Under the pieces are notes generated by a model that saw only the letters and a program-made list of their open reading frames with translations, did not search any database and was not told the DNA's origin. DNA of 64,000 nucleotides from Arthrospiribacter ruber (GTDB taxonomy: Bacteria > Bacteroidota > Bacteroidia > Cytophagales > Cyclobacteriaceae). The position numbers were made by a program, and so were the translations under genes. Shown piece by piece: positions 18,419 through 27,397 of this stretch; positions within the stretch are counted from its first letter, which is position 1; each line of letters begins with the position of its first letter. The stretch is taken from NCBI RefSeq assembly GCF_019343195.1, contig NZ_RPHB01000009.1:1-64000 (forward strand), in the 5' to 3' direction.

Positions 18419-19840
18419 TTAATCCAGCATGATATCAAGAAACTCGTCTCTGCTTATTCGCCCCGATTTAACATCTTCATAAAATAAATTGGCCCTTTCA
18501 GTTGCCGCAGACATGTAAGCTTCATTGATAATGGGATGAAATGCATTTTTGATTAAAACTCCATGTTCAATTAAGAAGTTGACAAGAAAGTATGCGGACC
18601 TTAGTTGTCCGGTTTTTGAGTAATAATAAATCCAGGGAGAATAAAAGGACATCAATTCTGAAAGATGGAATTTTTTTCTTTTAGGGTCGAATTCCTGAAT
18701 TTTGGTGTGAAAATTCATTGCCTCGGGAATTGAGTCTACCTCACTTCTTTCCATGAGCGATTGTGCGTGGCAAGTCAGCCCGAATATATAATCGGGGAAT
18801 TTCTGCTTCATTTCCAAGGCTGTATGAAGTGCTTTATCATCCTTTCCGGTTCTTTGAAAATACTCCCATTTGTATTGCCATAAAACTCTGTTTTTTGGCC
18901 ATTTTTGGATATTCTGTTCTATTATCTCAAATATTTCATTTCTACCTTTGACATTTTCCTCCTCCAAATCCTCCAATAAGCCGTAAATTTCTTCCATTTC
19001 AATAATTTCCTGATCGCTAAAAAGGTATTCGGAAACTGGCTTTTCCGTTGATTTTATTCCTAAAAATGGCTGGAAAAGCTTCTCCTTTTTCATCCATTGG
19101 TAATTGAAATCAGGCAATTTTGATAGCGTGAAATAAACTACATCAACTGACAGATTATCAAATTCCCCTTCATCATAAAATTCTTCCCATTCCAATTCAT
19201 CCCAGCTAAAGCAAGTATTCTCATACAAATCATCTTCTTCGGATAGCTCATCTTCAAAAATAGGATCAAAATCAGTCCTAACAATTTTGTATGTACCTTC
19301 TTTGCCATATTTCGCAATCTGTCTTTCGAAGTAATCCGCTCTTTCATCTCCAGGATTCAGGTAAAGATATGCAAGACCATTTTCACCTAAAGGAATGTCT
19401 ACCAATGGAAAATCATCTGTATTGGCTTCCATTATCAACTCCGAAAACCTAAAATCTTCATGTGGTGCGATTCCAAATTCTTCGGCAAATGCAATAGACT
19501 CAAAAACAATGTTATGGACTAATTCGTATGATGCCGGATTAAATTTCATAAATAAAGTCTGCTCATATCTTTCGATGATATCTCTATAGACGGATTCAGA
19601 TTCATTCACAAAAAATAATACATCCTTTGCTCCGGTACATAACAAATCAACCAGAACAGAGGTGAAAGTCAAATTACCGTTGACATGTTTTCTGGCTACT
19701 AATACAGGGAATTTCTTTATTTTCTCCCAATTTTCAGGGATCAGGCACTCCAATAAAGGTAGTCTTCTTGCATTGCCTGACTTCAAATAAGTGAAAGGAT
19801 TGAATTTTTGTTGTTGGGGTTTTGGTTTTCTTTTTGCCAT
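18419..19840 (-). CDS. Uncharacterised acidic protein with TPR-like C-terminal half
   Basis: No recognised family. The chosen start gives 473 aa opening with a basic tail (MAKRKPKPQQQKF). The frame extends 29 codons upstream to 19927, but those are unlike protein start regions. Residues about 40-200 are mixed alpha/beta (FPVLVARKHVNGNLTFTSVLVDLLCTG, VLFFVNESESVY). A very acidic stretch follows (PIFEDELSEEDDLYENTCFSWDELEWEEF). From about 310 onward helical pairs such as IIEQNIQKWPKNRVLWQYKWEYFQRTGKDDKALHTALEM resemble degenerate TPRs. There is no signal peptide, so it is cytosolic. It may be a scaffold or regulatory protein; function cannot be assigned. Confidence 0.75.
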   Translation of the reverse strand: MAKRKPKPQQQKFNPFTYLKSGNARRLPLLECLIPENWEKIKKFPVLVARKHVNGNLTFTSVLVDLLCTGAKDVLFFVNESESVYRDIIERYEQTLFMKFNPASYELVHNIVFESIAFAEEFGIAPHEDFRFSELIMEANTDDFPLVDIPLGENGLAYLYLNPGDERADYFERQIAKYGKEGTYKIVRTDFDPIFEDELSEEDDLYENTCFSWDELEWEEFYDEGEFDNLSVDVVYFTLSKLPDFNYQWMKKEKLFQPFLGIKSTEKPVSEYLFSDQEIIEMEEIYGLLEDLEEENVKGRNEIFEIIEQNIQKWPKNRVLWQYKWEYFQRTGKDDKALHTALEMKQKFPDYIFGLTCHAQSLMERSEVDSIPEAMNFHTKIQEFDPKRKKFHLSELMSFYSPWIYYYSKTGQLRSAYFLVNFLIEHGVLIKNAFHPIINEAYMSAATERANLFYEDVKSGRISRDEFLDIMLD

Positions 19841-20236
19841 AAGATTATTATAGAACTGCAAGATAAAATATTGGCTTCGAAATATTATCCTAAAATGAAG
19901 AACATGCTTCTCACCAAGTCTTAGCAAAGAACCTGGGAGAAAATTGAATTCAGTTAGTCTTTTAAATTCGCATTCTGGAATTCTATATGCGATGGAATTT
20001 GTATTTATCTGGAAACGTGTCGCAACTAAGAATCGCGGGGCATTTCGAAGCGATTTCCTTTAGGCCTTAACTGACCTTTGTTCGGGGATTATATCTATTT
20101 TTCACCACAGGCCATCCCATGTTTTCATAGGTGATTATGGAGTGAAAAAATAGATTTCAGAAAATATCAGATTCATTGAACAGCACTACTCATTTACTGG
20201 GGGGCTTGGGGTTGTATAAAACTGAAGGGGTTTGGG
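19841..20236. other. Intergenic region, no gene recognised
   Basis: No coding frame or known RNA is visible. ATCTATTTTTCAC (20093-20105) and GTGAAAAAATAGAT (20142-20155) form an inverted repeat with one base of slippage around a 36-base loop. Its orientation does not identify it as a terminator. Confidence 0.5.
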
Positions 20237-21580
20237 TCACCTCCTAACAAAAGGCTGAACCCGGCCATAAGTCAGGCACCTCCATAGCCATTCCAAGGGC
20301 CCAAAGAGAAAGTACTTCAACCATATCGGACTGATAAGCAGTTGAAAAATCCAGATCCCTACTACCAGGTAATACAGCTGGTAATATTCCCATTCCGCAT
20401 ACTGACTGAGTCCATATCCAAAAAATACCAATGTACAGATCACAGAGTGCATGACATAATTGGTAAATGCCAATTGGCCCACAGCGCGCCAACCTTTCAT
20501 CAGCCAAGAAAATAGGCCTTTTTGGTACAATACAATCACCAAGGCCACATGAGCCATCATAATTAGTATCCTCTGAAAATCATAGATTAAAGCCACCCAA
20601 TTGATGGGGTGTTTTTCGAAAAAAGCAAGCGCTGATTCTACATTGTGAAAATGTATGGTATTGTACACAAAGGAAAAAATCACCAAAGGCAAACCTATAC
20701 CATATCCTATCCAAATGGTTTTGATGTATTGTGCCTGAGTCCATTTCATTGTCAGAAAACCCCATTTGTACAATGCTATTCCCAAAAGCATCAAAGCCAA
20801 CATGTCCCAAACTGAAAAGATCAAATACTTGGTCTGGCTATCCCAAGCTTTAGGCCTGATATGGCTGGCCACATCAGCATAGCTCCCTTTCATCAGTAAG
20901 GTATTTTCCACTACTTCCTCCTTGTTTGGAATCATTTCTTTTCTGGTTTCCTCCCAAGCTTCAAGTGCTGCAAGTTGATCTTCTCCAAGCTCAACTCCCG
21001 AGTCCTGAAGGGCCTTAACTTCTTTGTATGCGAGGTACTCGCCTCTGATATTCTGCATAAAAAGGGTACTTGCCACAAAACCTATAACCGCAACTATAGG
21101 CACCCCCATGGCCAGGTATTTGGGTTTCATTTTTCTAAAAAGAAAAGCCAGCATTCCTATCAGCCCATAGAAATATAGGATGTCACCTATCCAAAGAATC
21201 AGATGGGCATGGGCCAGTCCGAAAAGGGTCAGCCAGATCATCCGCATGTAGAAAAGCCAAGTAGCAGACCTTCCTGACTTTTCCTTATTGGTCGTAAAAA
21301 GCACTATTCCTGCTCCAAAAACCATGGAAAATAATGCTCTCATTTTCCCTTCAAAAAGAATCACATTCACGGCATGCACCCAAAAATTGGGGTTGGAGGT
21401 GTCCTGTGACCATGGTTCTGAGAAGTACTCCTCCATGGAAAAATATGGAATGTTCAAAATAAGGATGCCCAGAAGTGCAACACCTCTTATGATATCTATA
21501 ATTTCGATTCTTTCAGTAAAAACAGCGGGTTTGGGTGCCTGCTCAATTTGTTCGACTTCAGTGGTGCTGGATAATGCCAT
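20237..21580 (-). CDS. DUF418-domain polytopic membrane protein
   Basis: A 447-aa inner-membrane protein with about ten hydrophobic segments. The N-terminal IDIIRGVALLGILILNIPYF is the conserved opening of the DUF418/acyltransferase-like superfamily, followed by FEGKMRALFSMVFGAGIVLF. The C-terminal DUF418 block ends GPLEWLWRCLTYGRVQPF. The molecular function is unknown; relatives are proposed to transfer acyl groups across the membrane. A consensus TATATTTG box and a CACAT/ATGTG dyad lie directly upstream. A degraded relative of this gene exists at 33262-33572. Confidence 0.88.
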   Translation of the reverse strand: MALSSTTEVEQIEQAPKPAVFTERIEIIDIIRGVALLGILILNIPYFSMEEYFSEPWSQDTSNPNFWVHAVNVILFEGKMRALFSMVFGAGIVLFTTNKEKSGRSATWLFYMRMIWLTLFGLAHAHLILWIGDILYFYGLIGMLAFLFRKMKPKYLAMGVPIVAVIGFVASTLFMQNIRGEYLAYKEVKALQDSGVELGEDQLAALEAWEETRKEMIPNKEEVVENTLLMKGSYADVASHIRPKAWDSQTKYLIFSVWDMLALMLLGIALYKWGFLTMKWTQAQYIKTIWIGYGIGLPLVIFSFVYNTIHFHNVESALAFFEKHPINWVALIYDFQRILIMMAHVALVIVLYQKGLFSWLMKGWRAVGQLAFTNYVMHSVICTLVFFGYGLSQYAEWEYYQLYYLVVGIWIFQLLISPIWLKYFLFGPLEWLWRCLTYGRVQPFVRR

Positions 21581-21603
21581 AAGATCAGGAAGTAAAAGTT
21601 TAA

Positions 21604-21651
21604 CAAATATAATCCTAATCCATTGAATTTCAGATCACATGATGATGTGAT
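21604..21651 (-). promoter_or_regulatory. Promoter of the DUF418 gene with an ATCACAT/ATGTGAT dyad
   Basis: On the minus strand TATATTTG (21611-21604) is a perfect -7 box. The dyad ATCACAT-CATC-ATGTGAT (21651-21634) begins 40 bases upstream of it. That is exactly the distance at which ATCACATNATTA begins in the 34-47 kb promoters. The GGGTATTGT half is absent here. Confidence 0.55.
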
Positions 21652-21661
21652 AATTTTTCAC

Positions 21662-22234
21662 CTAATAAAATTTCAAAACCATTTCACCTACCCTTTTTCC
21701 CAATCCCTCAGCCTTTTTTAAAAAAATCTCCTGCACTTCTTTTTCGGCAAACTCTCCTTCTCCTGTTATCGCAGAAGCACCAAAAGCAGCTTCCAGTTCT
21801 TCACCACCTACTATAATCATCCCGTGGATCATCATGGATCGGATCATGGCAAACATAGTGGCTTCCTCCCCTATCGAAAAACCTCCTCCCGTAACGAAAA
21901 CTGCACCAATCTTATTTTTCAGTGGTCTTCCCTCAAATGGCCAGGAATTAATGAAAGCCTGTACCTCAGGAGTCATATTGGCATTGTAAACTGGAGACCC
22001 TAAGATGATGGCTGAGGCCTGTAGGATTTCATGTTCGCTTACTTCAGCTATAGGTTTGAGGACAAAATCAGCACCCTTAACTTCTGCCACCCCTTTTGCT
22101 ACTGCTTCTGCCATGGCTTGGGTTTTCCCGGACTCGGAATGGTAAGTGATCAGGATATTTCTTTCAGACTGGGCTTTTAGACTGACGCATGAAAAAATGG
22201 CCAGAAAAAAAAACAATTTGGAAAATGTTTTCAT
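21662..22234 (-). CDS. Exported flavodoxin-like protein
   Basis: A 190-aa flavodoxin/WrbA-type fold: NILITYHSESGKTQAMAEAVAKG is the FMN-phosphate loop (S-x-S/T-G-K-T), and LGSPVYNANMTPEVQAFINSW and VFVTGGGFSIGEE are the two isoalloxazine-flanking loops. A clear Sec signal peptide precedes it (MKTFSKLFFFLAIFSCVSLKAQ). Flavodoxins are normally cytosolic, so an exported one is unusual. It could act in periplasmic electron transfer or be a flavin-dependent quinone reductase. It shares its direction with the 1237-aa membrane gene upstream (99-base gap). Confidence 0.8.
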   Translation of the reverse strand: MKTFSKLFFFLAIFSCVSLKAQSERNILITYHSESGKTQAMAEAVAKGVAEVKGADFVLKPIAEVSEHEILQASAIILGSPVYNANMTPEVQAFINSWPFEGRPLKNKIGAVFVTGGGFSIGEEATMFAMIRSMMIHGMIIVGGEELEAAFGASAITGEGEFAEKEVQEIFLKKAEGLGKRVGEMVLKFY

Positions 22235-22333
22235 AGGATCGTCAATTGTGAAGTAAAAGTAACGAACAGAACTTTTGCTTCAAACTCCTTGATATACCTT
22301 CTTCAAAGATCCGGTATCCTACTCAATAATTGA

Positions 22334-25300
22334 TCATTGGGCTACTACTGGATTTTTCCAGAACTTACTCCTAAATACAGAATAAATCCCACCTAAGGTG
22401 CCCACTATCCCGGTTACATAGGCTGTTGCTTCATCCAAAAAGCTTCGGTCAAAATAACTGATCATCGCTACGGAAATCAGCACAAAACTAAAAACCGCGA
22501 TCTGTATGGAAGTCGCATTGCCTGTATTCAATTCAAGATTTTTGAAAATCTCCTTTTCTTCTCTTGTAACATGGAGTAAAATAAAATACCTGAAGGTATC
22601 GCTGAATAAGGTAAAACGGTCCATCCCCTCTTCATAAACCAGCACTCCTTTTTGAATCAGCTCGACAATAACCGGAGAAGCTGCATAATTGAGAAATTCA
22701 TGAACTGCAAACTCATAGGTAACTTTCTTCTCTTCAAGACTCAATTCCGCCCAAATATTGGTATAATCAGCTTTAAAAAACCGCTGCCTTAATAAAAGCT
22801 TGGTCTCCACATCATCCTGGATTGTTTCATTTTCATCAATCACCATACTGATATGTTCAAAATTACTTTTTGAGAAATCTTTGTCCTTGATGGGGATATA
22901 TGTAAAAATAAAGGGACTAAAAATTTCAGAATAATGTAACCTTTGCTGTTCTCCGGCAACTTTAGCTAACATTTGTTTCCACGAAATCCCTGAGACTAGC
23001 ACCAAGAGCATTTCCTGTTTTTCACAGAATGCCATCAGGGACGAAAGTCTCTCGACAAACTTGCCACTGTCCGGAATACAATGTATGTTTTCAACCAATA
23101 TAACCTCAATTTGATCATGCTTTATGCCATCCATCTTAGCTGAAAAATCATCCAACACATTTAAACCTTTCCCATCGAAAGCACGGATTTTGCCAATTTC
23201 AACCTTAAACAGCTTAGCGACCAAATCACTGTTCCCATCGGAAATCAACCGGTGGATATAGAAAAACCTGCATTGAAATCTCTCCTCCACTTCCCCTTGG
23301 TCAGACTTTCTTTTTTCCAGAAGTCTGGATTGAATAGCTGAGATCGTTTCACTCAGCCTTGGATTGATCCCTCCTGCAAAAAACATTTTTTTGGTCACTG
23401 TTTTATTGAGCCAATAAATTATCCAGAAAAAGAGGGCAAAGGCTAAAATGGTGAAAAAATCACCCAACTCTAAATTCCTGAAAAACTGAATTCCATTTTC
23501 CGAAAATGACGAGTAATCCGGCTTCCACTCTCTTTTTTCCCTGATCAGAAATTCAATGTTGGCAGGGGATGTAGCGACAAATTGAAGTAATTCTTCATCC
23601 TTTCTGATCGGAAAAGCCGTAAAGAGGTTTTTTCTTTTCTGGCTATAATCCTCAACCCATGGAGAAATAACTGCTGCATCTTCTTGAAGTGTTTTGGATT
23701 TCGCCTGCCAGACCTCTTTTTCTTGCTGAAAAGTCATTGACAAAATCATATAACCTGGAAAGAAGCCAATCAATGTCACCCACAACACAAAAAACCAAGC
23801 AAAGAGATGGTTGGTCTGTAGCCAAGGAATCTGATTTTTTAGCCAAATGATACCTCTGCCATCTTTTAATACTTGAAGATACCTTTGAAAATATACCTTC
23901 ACCACGCAACAAATGAAACTCAAAAAAATCAGGATTATAGAAAAGAGAAAAGCTGAAAAAGGATGCTGAAATGTTCCTTCGAATAAAATGGCCAAAAAAA
24001 GCACAATCAAGGTAGTGATACCCAAATATTTGATGGCATATAACCGATTAATCCTTTCATCCATAGCGGATGTATCTGCTGTCCATTTCATTTCCAGAAA
24101 AATGAAAACTACCTGAGAAGAAAACACCATAAAGCACAGGGTAAAAAAGTAAAGTGTGAATATGTTTACCGAAAGGTTGTGGTACATTCCCAAAAGCACC
24201 AATAGTTGGCTGATGAACAAAATGATCAGAAGCAGATAATTTGAAGAGTTATGTCGGTTGGGATAGAGGTGCTGATAAGAAAAATCCGACCAAAGACTGC
24301 ATTTGGGTTTTGGACTGAATGCCCACCTAAGCATTGCCAAAAACAACAACAGCACAATATATCCAGTCAATAACACCAATGCTTCCGAAACTACAAAGAA
24401 GGAAAAGGAATGCTCTAAGTGCTCATCCTGCAGATAAATCAGCCAAGCGGACCGGTCCAAATTATCAACAGGGATTTTTTGGAGATTCATGATATAGGAA
24501 TATCCATCCACATGAAGGTTTAAATCCCAAACAATTTCTTCCGAAACATCCCTATTGGACTGCATGATGTTTTTGAGCAGGAACCAATTCTCATTAGAAA
24601 GCAACTGTGATAGGTTATCAAAAGGGGCTCTAACCTTTTCACTTTTAAAAATCACATCTCCATTGTCTTTCACCAAAATAAACCTGTGTTTGTCTGAAAG
24701 CTGATTTAAATATCCCCATTTAAAGGTCACAGCATTTACTTCACAAGCCAAAGTATCAAGTTTGCTGATTGCAGTTTCGAGATTCCCGTCCTTCCTCGAG
24801 TATTGGCTTCCGATGAAAAAATGAGGCTCATGTGATTTTGGATCATTGCATTCCTGAAAATTCTTTTTGGAAAAATGGGTGAAATATTCCCTTTCAGACA
24901 AGTTGATAAAAGAACCAATTCCAGGGAGTTTCTTATCACCTAAGACCAAAGCCTGCATCTTTCCTTGGCAATCTATCGTCAAAAACTCCATCAGGCTTCC
25001 ACTGCCAAATGGTTCTCTCAGTAAATCACAATTACGATCTATTTCTTTTTTTACCGCTTCACCAATACCCTTTCGATGCTTTGAATGCTCCTTTTCCGAG
25101 ATGGGATGGTGGTCCTTGACAAATGCAAACCCAAAACCCATCAGCAGCATAAACCCGAAAAGTGAAAGCCCAACACTGAAAACCTTAAACCTCGTCAACA
25201 CATCTCCACGCCGAAAGCCAAACAAAGAAATGATAGGCAAAGAAAAAACCACTGTAGCCAACAAAAAGAGTAACAAAGACAAATAACTGAAGTCAACCCT

Positions 25301-26047
25301 AAAGCCCAATGATTCATAATGTTTTTTACTTATCAATCCCCCAAGAATCAGCTTTTTGCCCTCCAGAAAGAATGGGGTATAGTACAAAAAGTAAGACTGA
25401 TCTTGATGAAATATTTCAGCCTTATTGATGGGTAGATCTACACCGTCATTTTCCGCTAATTTCAAAAGTTTCTTCCCTACATCAGATGAAGGATAAAGGA
25501 TTCCCCCATTTTCATCAGCCAAAATAATTTTTTCAAAAAAATCATGCTGAGCAGACAGACTTAGGGAATTTGCCAAAGGTATCGTCAGATTTATTACCGG
25601 TGGTTTCCCCTGAGATGCAGTCCATTTCACTTCCTCCTCAAAAAACTCCGGATTTATAGGATGTCTGTTTTTTTGAATAGAATATTGCCCATTCAAATAA
25701 GCAATTTCAATGGATGAATTGGCACTATCTGTGTAATTCAAAAATTTAAACTCCCTGTAATGTTCGCCTGTGATGGATTTGAGATACTCAGCAAATTTCT
25801 CCCAATCTTCCGGAAAATCATTTTGTCCAGGATTTTGGGTAATCATGAACCTCACAAACCTATCCTCCTGCTCAGCCAAAAAGGAATGATAGAAAGCAAA
25901 AAACTTACTTTTAACCATCTCAAGATTCCTAATAGCCTGATTATCCAATTGAACTTTATTATCCTGTGATTGCCGGAAGAGTACAAAACCCACCACTACA
26001 ATCGCCACCAAAAAAAATATCCATATTTTTAGTTTGTGGAATCCCAT
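22334..26047 (-). CDS. Large multi-spanning membrane protein of unknown function with sensor-like ectodomains and a degenerate NTPase-like domain
   Basis: A 1237-aa protein of a family I do not recognise. Segment 1 (IWIFFLVAIVVVGFVLF) is followed by a periplasmic region of about 230 aa. Two helices (about 255-312), a second periplasmic region of about 240 aa, and seven or more further helices (about 555-860) follow. After them a cytosolic part of about 270 aa contains VEVILVENIHCIP-like (HDQIEVILVENIHCIPDSG) and LLVLVSGISWKQML, which look like Walker B and sensor strands of a STAND/AAA ATPase. No Walker A is seen where one is expected. A winged-helix-like stretch and two last helices (IQIAVFSFVLISVAMISYF; YVTGIVGTLGGIYSVF) end the protein. 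Ectodomains flanked by helices resemble dCACHE-type sensors. Confidence 0.7.
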   Translation of the reverse strand: MGFHKLKIWIFFLVAIVVVGFVLFRQSQDNKVQLDNQAIRNLEMVKSKFFAFYHSFLAEQEDRFVRFMITQNPGQNDFPEDWEKFAEYLKSITGEHYREFKFLNYTDSANSSIEIAYLNGQYSIQKNRHPINPEFFEEEVKWTASQGKPPVINLTIPLANSLSLSAQHDFFEKIILADENGGILYPSSDVGKKLLKLAENDGVDLPINKAEIFHQDQSYFLYYTPFFLEGKKLILGGLISKKHYESLGFRVDFSYLSLLLFLLATVVFSLPIISLFGFRRGDVLTRFKVFSVGLSLFGFMLLMGFGFAFVKDHHPISEKEHSKHRKGIGEAVKKEIDRNCDLLREPFGSGSLMEFLTIDCQGKMQALVLGDKKLPGIGSFINLSEREYFTHFSKKNFQECNDPKSHEPHFFIGSQYSRKDGNLETAISKLDTLACEVNAVTFKWGYLNQLSDKHRFILVKDNGDVIFKSEKVRAPFDNLSQLLSNENWFLLKNIMQSNRDVSEEIVWDLNLHVDGYSYIMNLQKIPVDNLDRSAWLIYLQDEHLEHSFSFFVVSEALVLLTGYIVLLLFLAMLRWAFSPKPKCSLWSDFSYQHLYPNRHNSSNYLLLIILFISQLLVLLGMYHNLSVNIFTLYFFTLCFMVFSSQVVFIFLEMKWTADTSAMDERINRLYAIKYLGITTLIVLFLAILFEGTFQHPFSAFLFSIILIFLSFICCVVKVYFQRYLQVLKDGRGIIWLKNQIPWLQTNHLFAWFFVLWVTLIGFFPGYMILSMTFQQEKEVWQAKSKTLQEDAAVISPWVEDYSQKRKNLFTAFPIRKDEELLQFVATSPANIEFLIREKREWKPDYSSFSENGIQFFRNLELGDFFTILAFALFFWIIYWLNKTVTKKMFFAGGINPRLSETISAIQSRLLEKRKSDQGEVEERFQCRFFYIHRLISDGNSDLVAKLFKVEIGKIRAFDGKGLNVLDDFSAKMDGIKHDQIEVILVENIHCIPDSGKFVERLSSLMAFCEKQEMLLVLVSGISWKQMLAKVAGEQQRLHYSEIFSPFIFTYIPIKDKDFSKSNFEHISMVIDENETIQDDVETKLLLRQRFFKADYTNIWAELSLEEKKVTYEFAVHEFLNYAASPVIVELIQKGVLVYEEGMDRFTLFSDTFRYFILLHVTREEKEIFKNLELNTGNATSIQIAVFSFVLISVAMISYFDRSFLDEATAYVTGIVGTLGGIYSVFRSKFWKNPVVAQ

Positions 26048-26359
26048 GAAAACTCAGGTTAAAAATCAATGGGAAGTTACAAAAAATACTGAAAATCAAT
26101 AGTTTAAATTCGTAAACTTTTACTCCTCTTGTTCGTATATCGAAAGCCTTTTATGTTTATTAATCTGGCGGGGGTCTATTAATCCAATAATTAATAAAAT
26201 AAGCGCATTGGTATCAATTAACTTCATTTAAAGATACGAGGAATTTAAGAAGAAAGTGCCGGAAAGTCGACAAATCCTCCTTTCACCGTTCTACTCAAAA
26301 CGAAGTATTTCTAGCTATCAGCAAAACATCAGACTAATATTCCTTTTAATATATGTTTA
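26048..26359. other. Intergenic region, nothing recognised
   Basis: AT-rich leader of the large membrane protein gene and 3' flank of the lipoprotein operon. No gene, strong hairpin or consensus promoter could be supported. Confidence 0.5.
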
Positions 26360-27337
26360 TCACCTCAGCCTTTCATAGTAATACAATACGGGCACGATGG
26401 CATTACTGAACTCACTCAGTGTATAATAGCCTTTGTTTTCATCAAAGCAGATAGCTTCTCCTTGAGGCTCTGCAGGATTGTATGGGGCCAATTTTGGAAT
26501 CTTGGTGAAAAACTCCACCATGTCTTCATTCTCATTTCTTTCCCAATGAAATATAAAGTCATAGGTTTTTATGAGCATTTCTTTTCCATCCAAAGAAATG
26601 TTTCCACCTACAGCCCTGGTAAAAGGAAACTCTCCAACCTTGATAGCCTCCATAGGTTCATCTGTTGACTGCGGATAGGGCAACACGTAGATGATAGAGA
26701 AAAAGTCTCTTTTGGTAACCAAAAACAGGTCTTTGGTCCATGGATCAAGCAAAAGGGTCTCTACATCATGTCTCAGCCTGTCCGGGTATTCAAAAGTAAT
26801 GATTTCTATCTCTGCGTTCTGAATGGTGTTTTTATTTCCTCTATGGCTTTCTGAAAATACCGGCTCTACAAATCTGTAGATTTTATAATCTCTGTACACC
26901 CGATCGTTGTCACCGACTTCTCCGAGATAAATGTAATTAGTCCCTTCAACGGGTCCTGGGCCGATTTCAATATCCTCCCAATCTCTGTTAAAAATCCCCT
27001 GCAACTCATAGCTTGCCACTGTTTCACCGGTTTCAGCATCCAAAAGAAAAATCTCATTGGTATTGTTTTTATCCTCATGCGTCCAGATATATCCGGGATT
27101 GGCTATACTCACCACTATCCCGGAAGCTTCGATCAGGTCTGACTCGCCTCTTGCTTCTGCTGACTCGGCAAACCTATCGGTCCTAGCCAATCCAAAAGGG
27201 GCTGAATAATCCAATTCAAAGGGTTCATTTGCTTCCCAAAAGTCTACTGTAGGCTCAAAGGAATTTCCCGTCTCCTCACAAGCAAATAAAAAAGATAGAA
27301 AAAACAGGTTAAACAATATACATTTAGTCTGTCGCAT
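26360..27337 (-). CDS. Beta-propeller-like lipoprotein
   Basis: A 325-aa exported lipoprotein starting MRQTKCILFNLFFLSFLFAC, with the lipobox cysteine at residue 20. The frame runs 8 codons further upstream but without a better start. The body has repeated strand motifs (GIVVSIANPGYIWTHEDKN, EIFLLDAETGETVASYEL, RDWEDIEIGPGP, NYIYLGEVGDN, DVETLLLDPWTKDLFLVTKR, NISLDGKEMLIKTYDF). These are the marks of a six- or seven-bladed propeller of the kind found in SMP-30/phytase-like or esterase-like proteins. The substrate is unknown. It is the third gene of the TonB receptor operon, 60 bases behind the beta-helix lipoprotein. Confidence 0.75.
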   Translation of the reverse strand: MRQTKCILFNLFFLSFLFACEETGNSFEPTVDFWEANEPFELDYSAPFGLARTDRFAESAEARGESDLIEASGIVVSIANPGYIWTHEDKNNTNEIFLLDAETGETVASYELQGIFNRDWEDIEIGPGPVEGTNYIYLGEVGDNDRVYRDYKIYRFVEPVFSESHRGNKNTIQNAEIEIITFEYPDRLRHDVETLLLDPWTKDLFLVTKRDFFSIIYVLPYPQSTDEPMEAIKVGEFPFTRAVGGNISLDGKEMLIKTYDFIFHWERNENEDMVEFFTKIPKLAPYNPAEPQGEAICFDENKGYYTLSEFSNAIVPVLYYYERLR

Positions 27338-27397
27338 GGCTAAATAAAGAGGAGCTGACATTTATGCCAGCTCCGGATTTAAGTTTGGTTTAATCTA

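Noticed and set aside
21634-21651. Standard CRP site
   Set aside because: CRP/FNR-type sites read TGTGA-N6-TCACA; here the halves are in the opposite order (TCACA then TGTGA), so it was treated as a different dyad.
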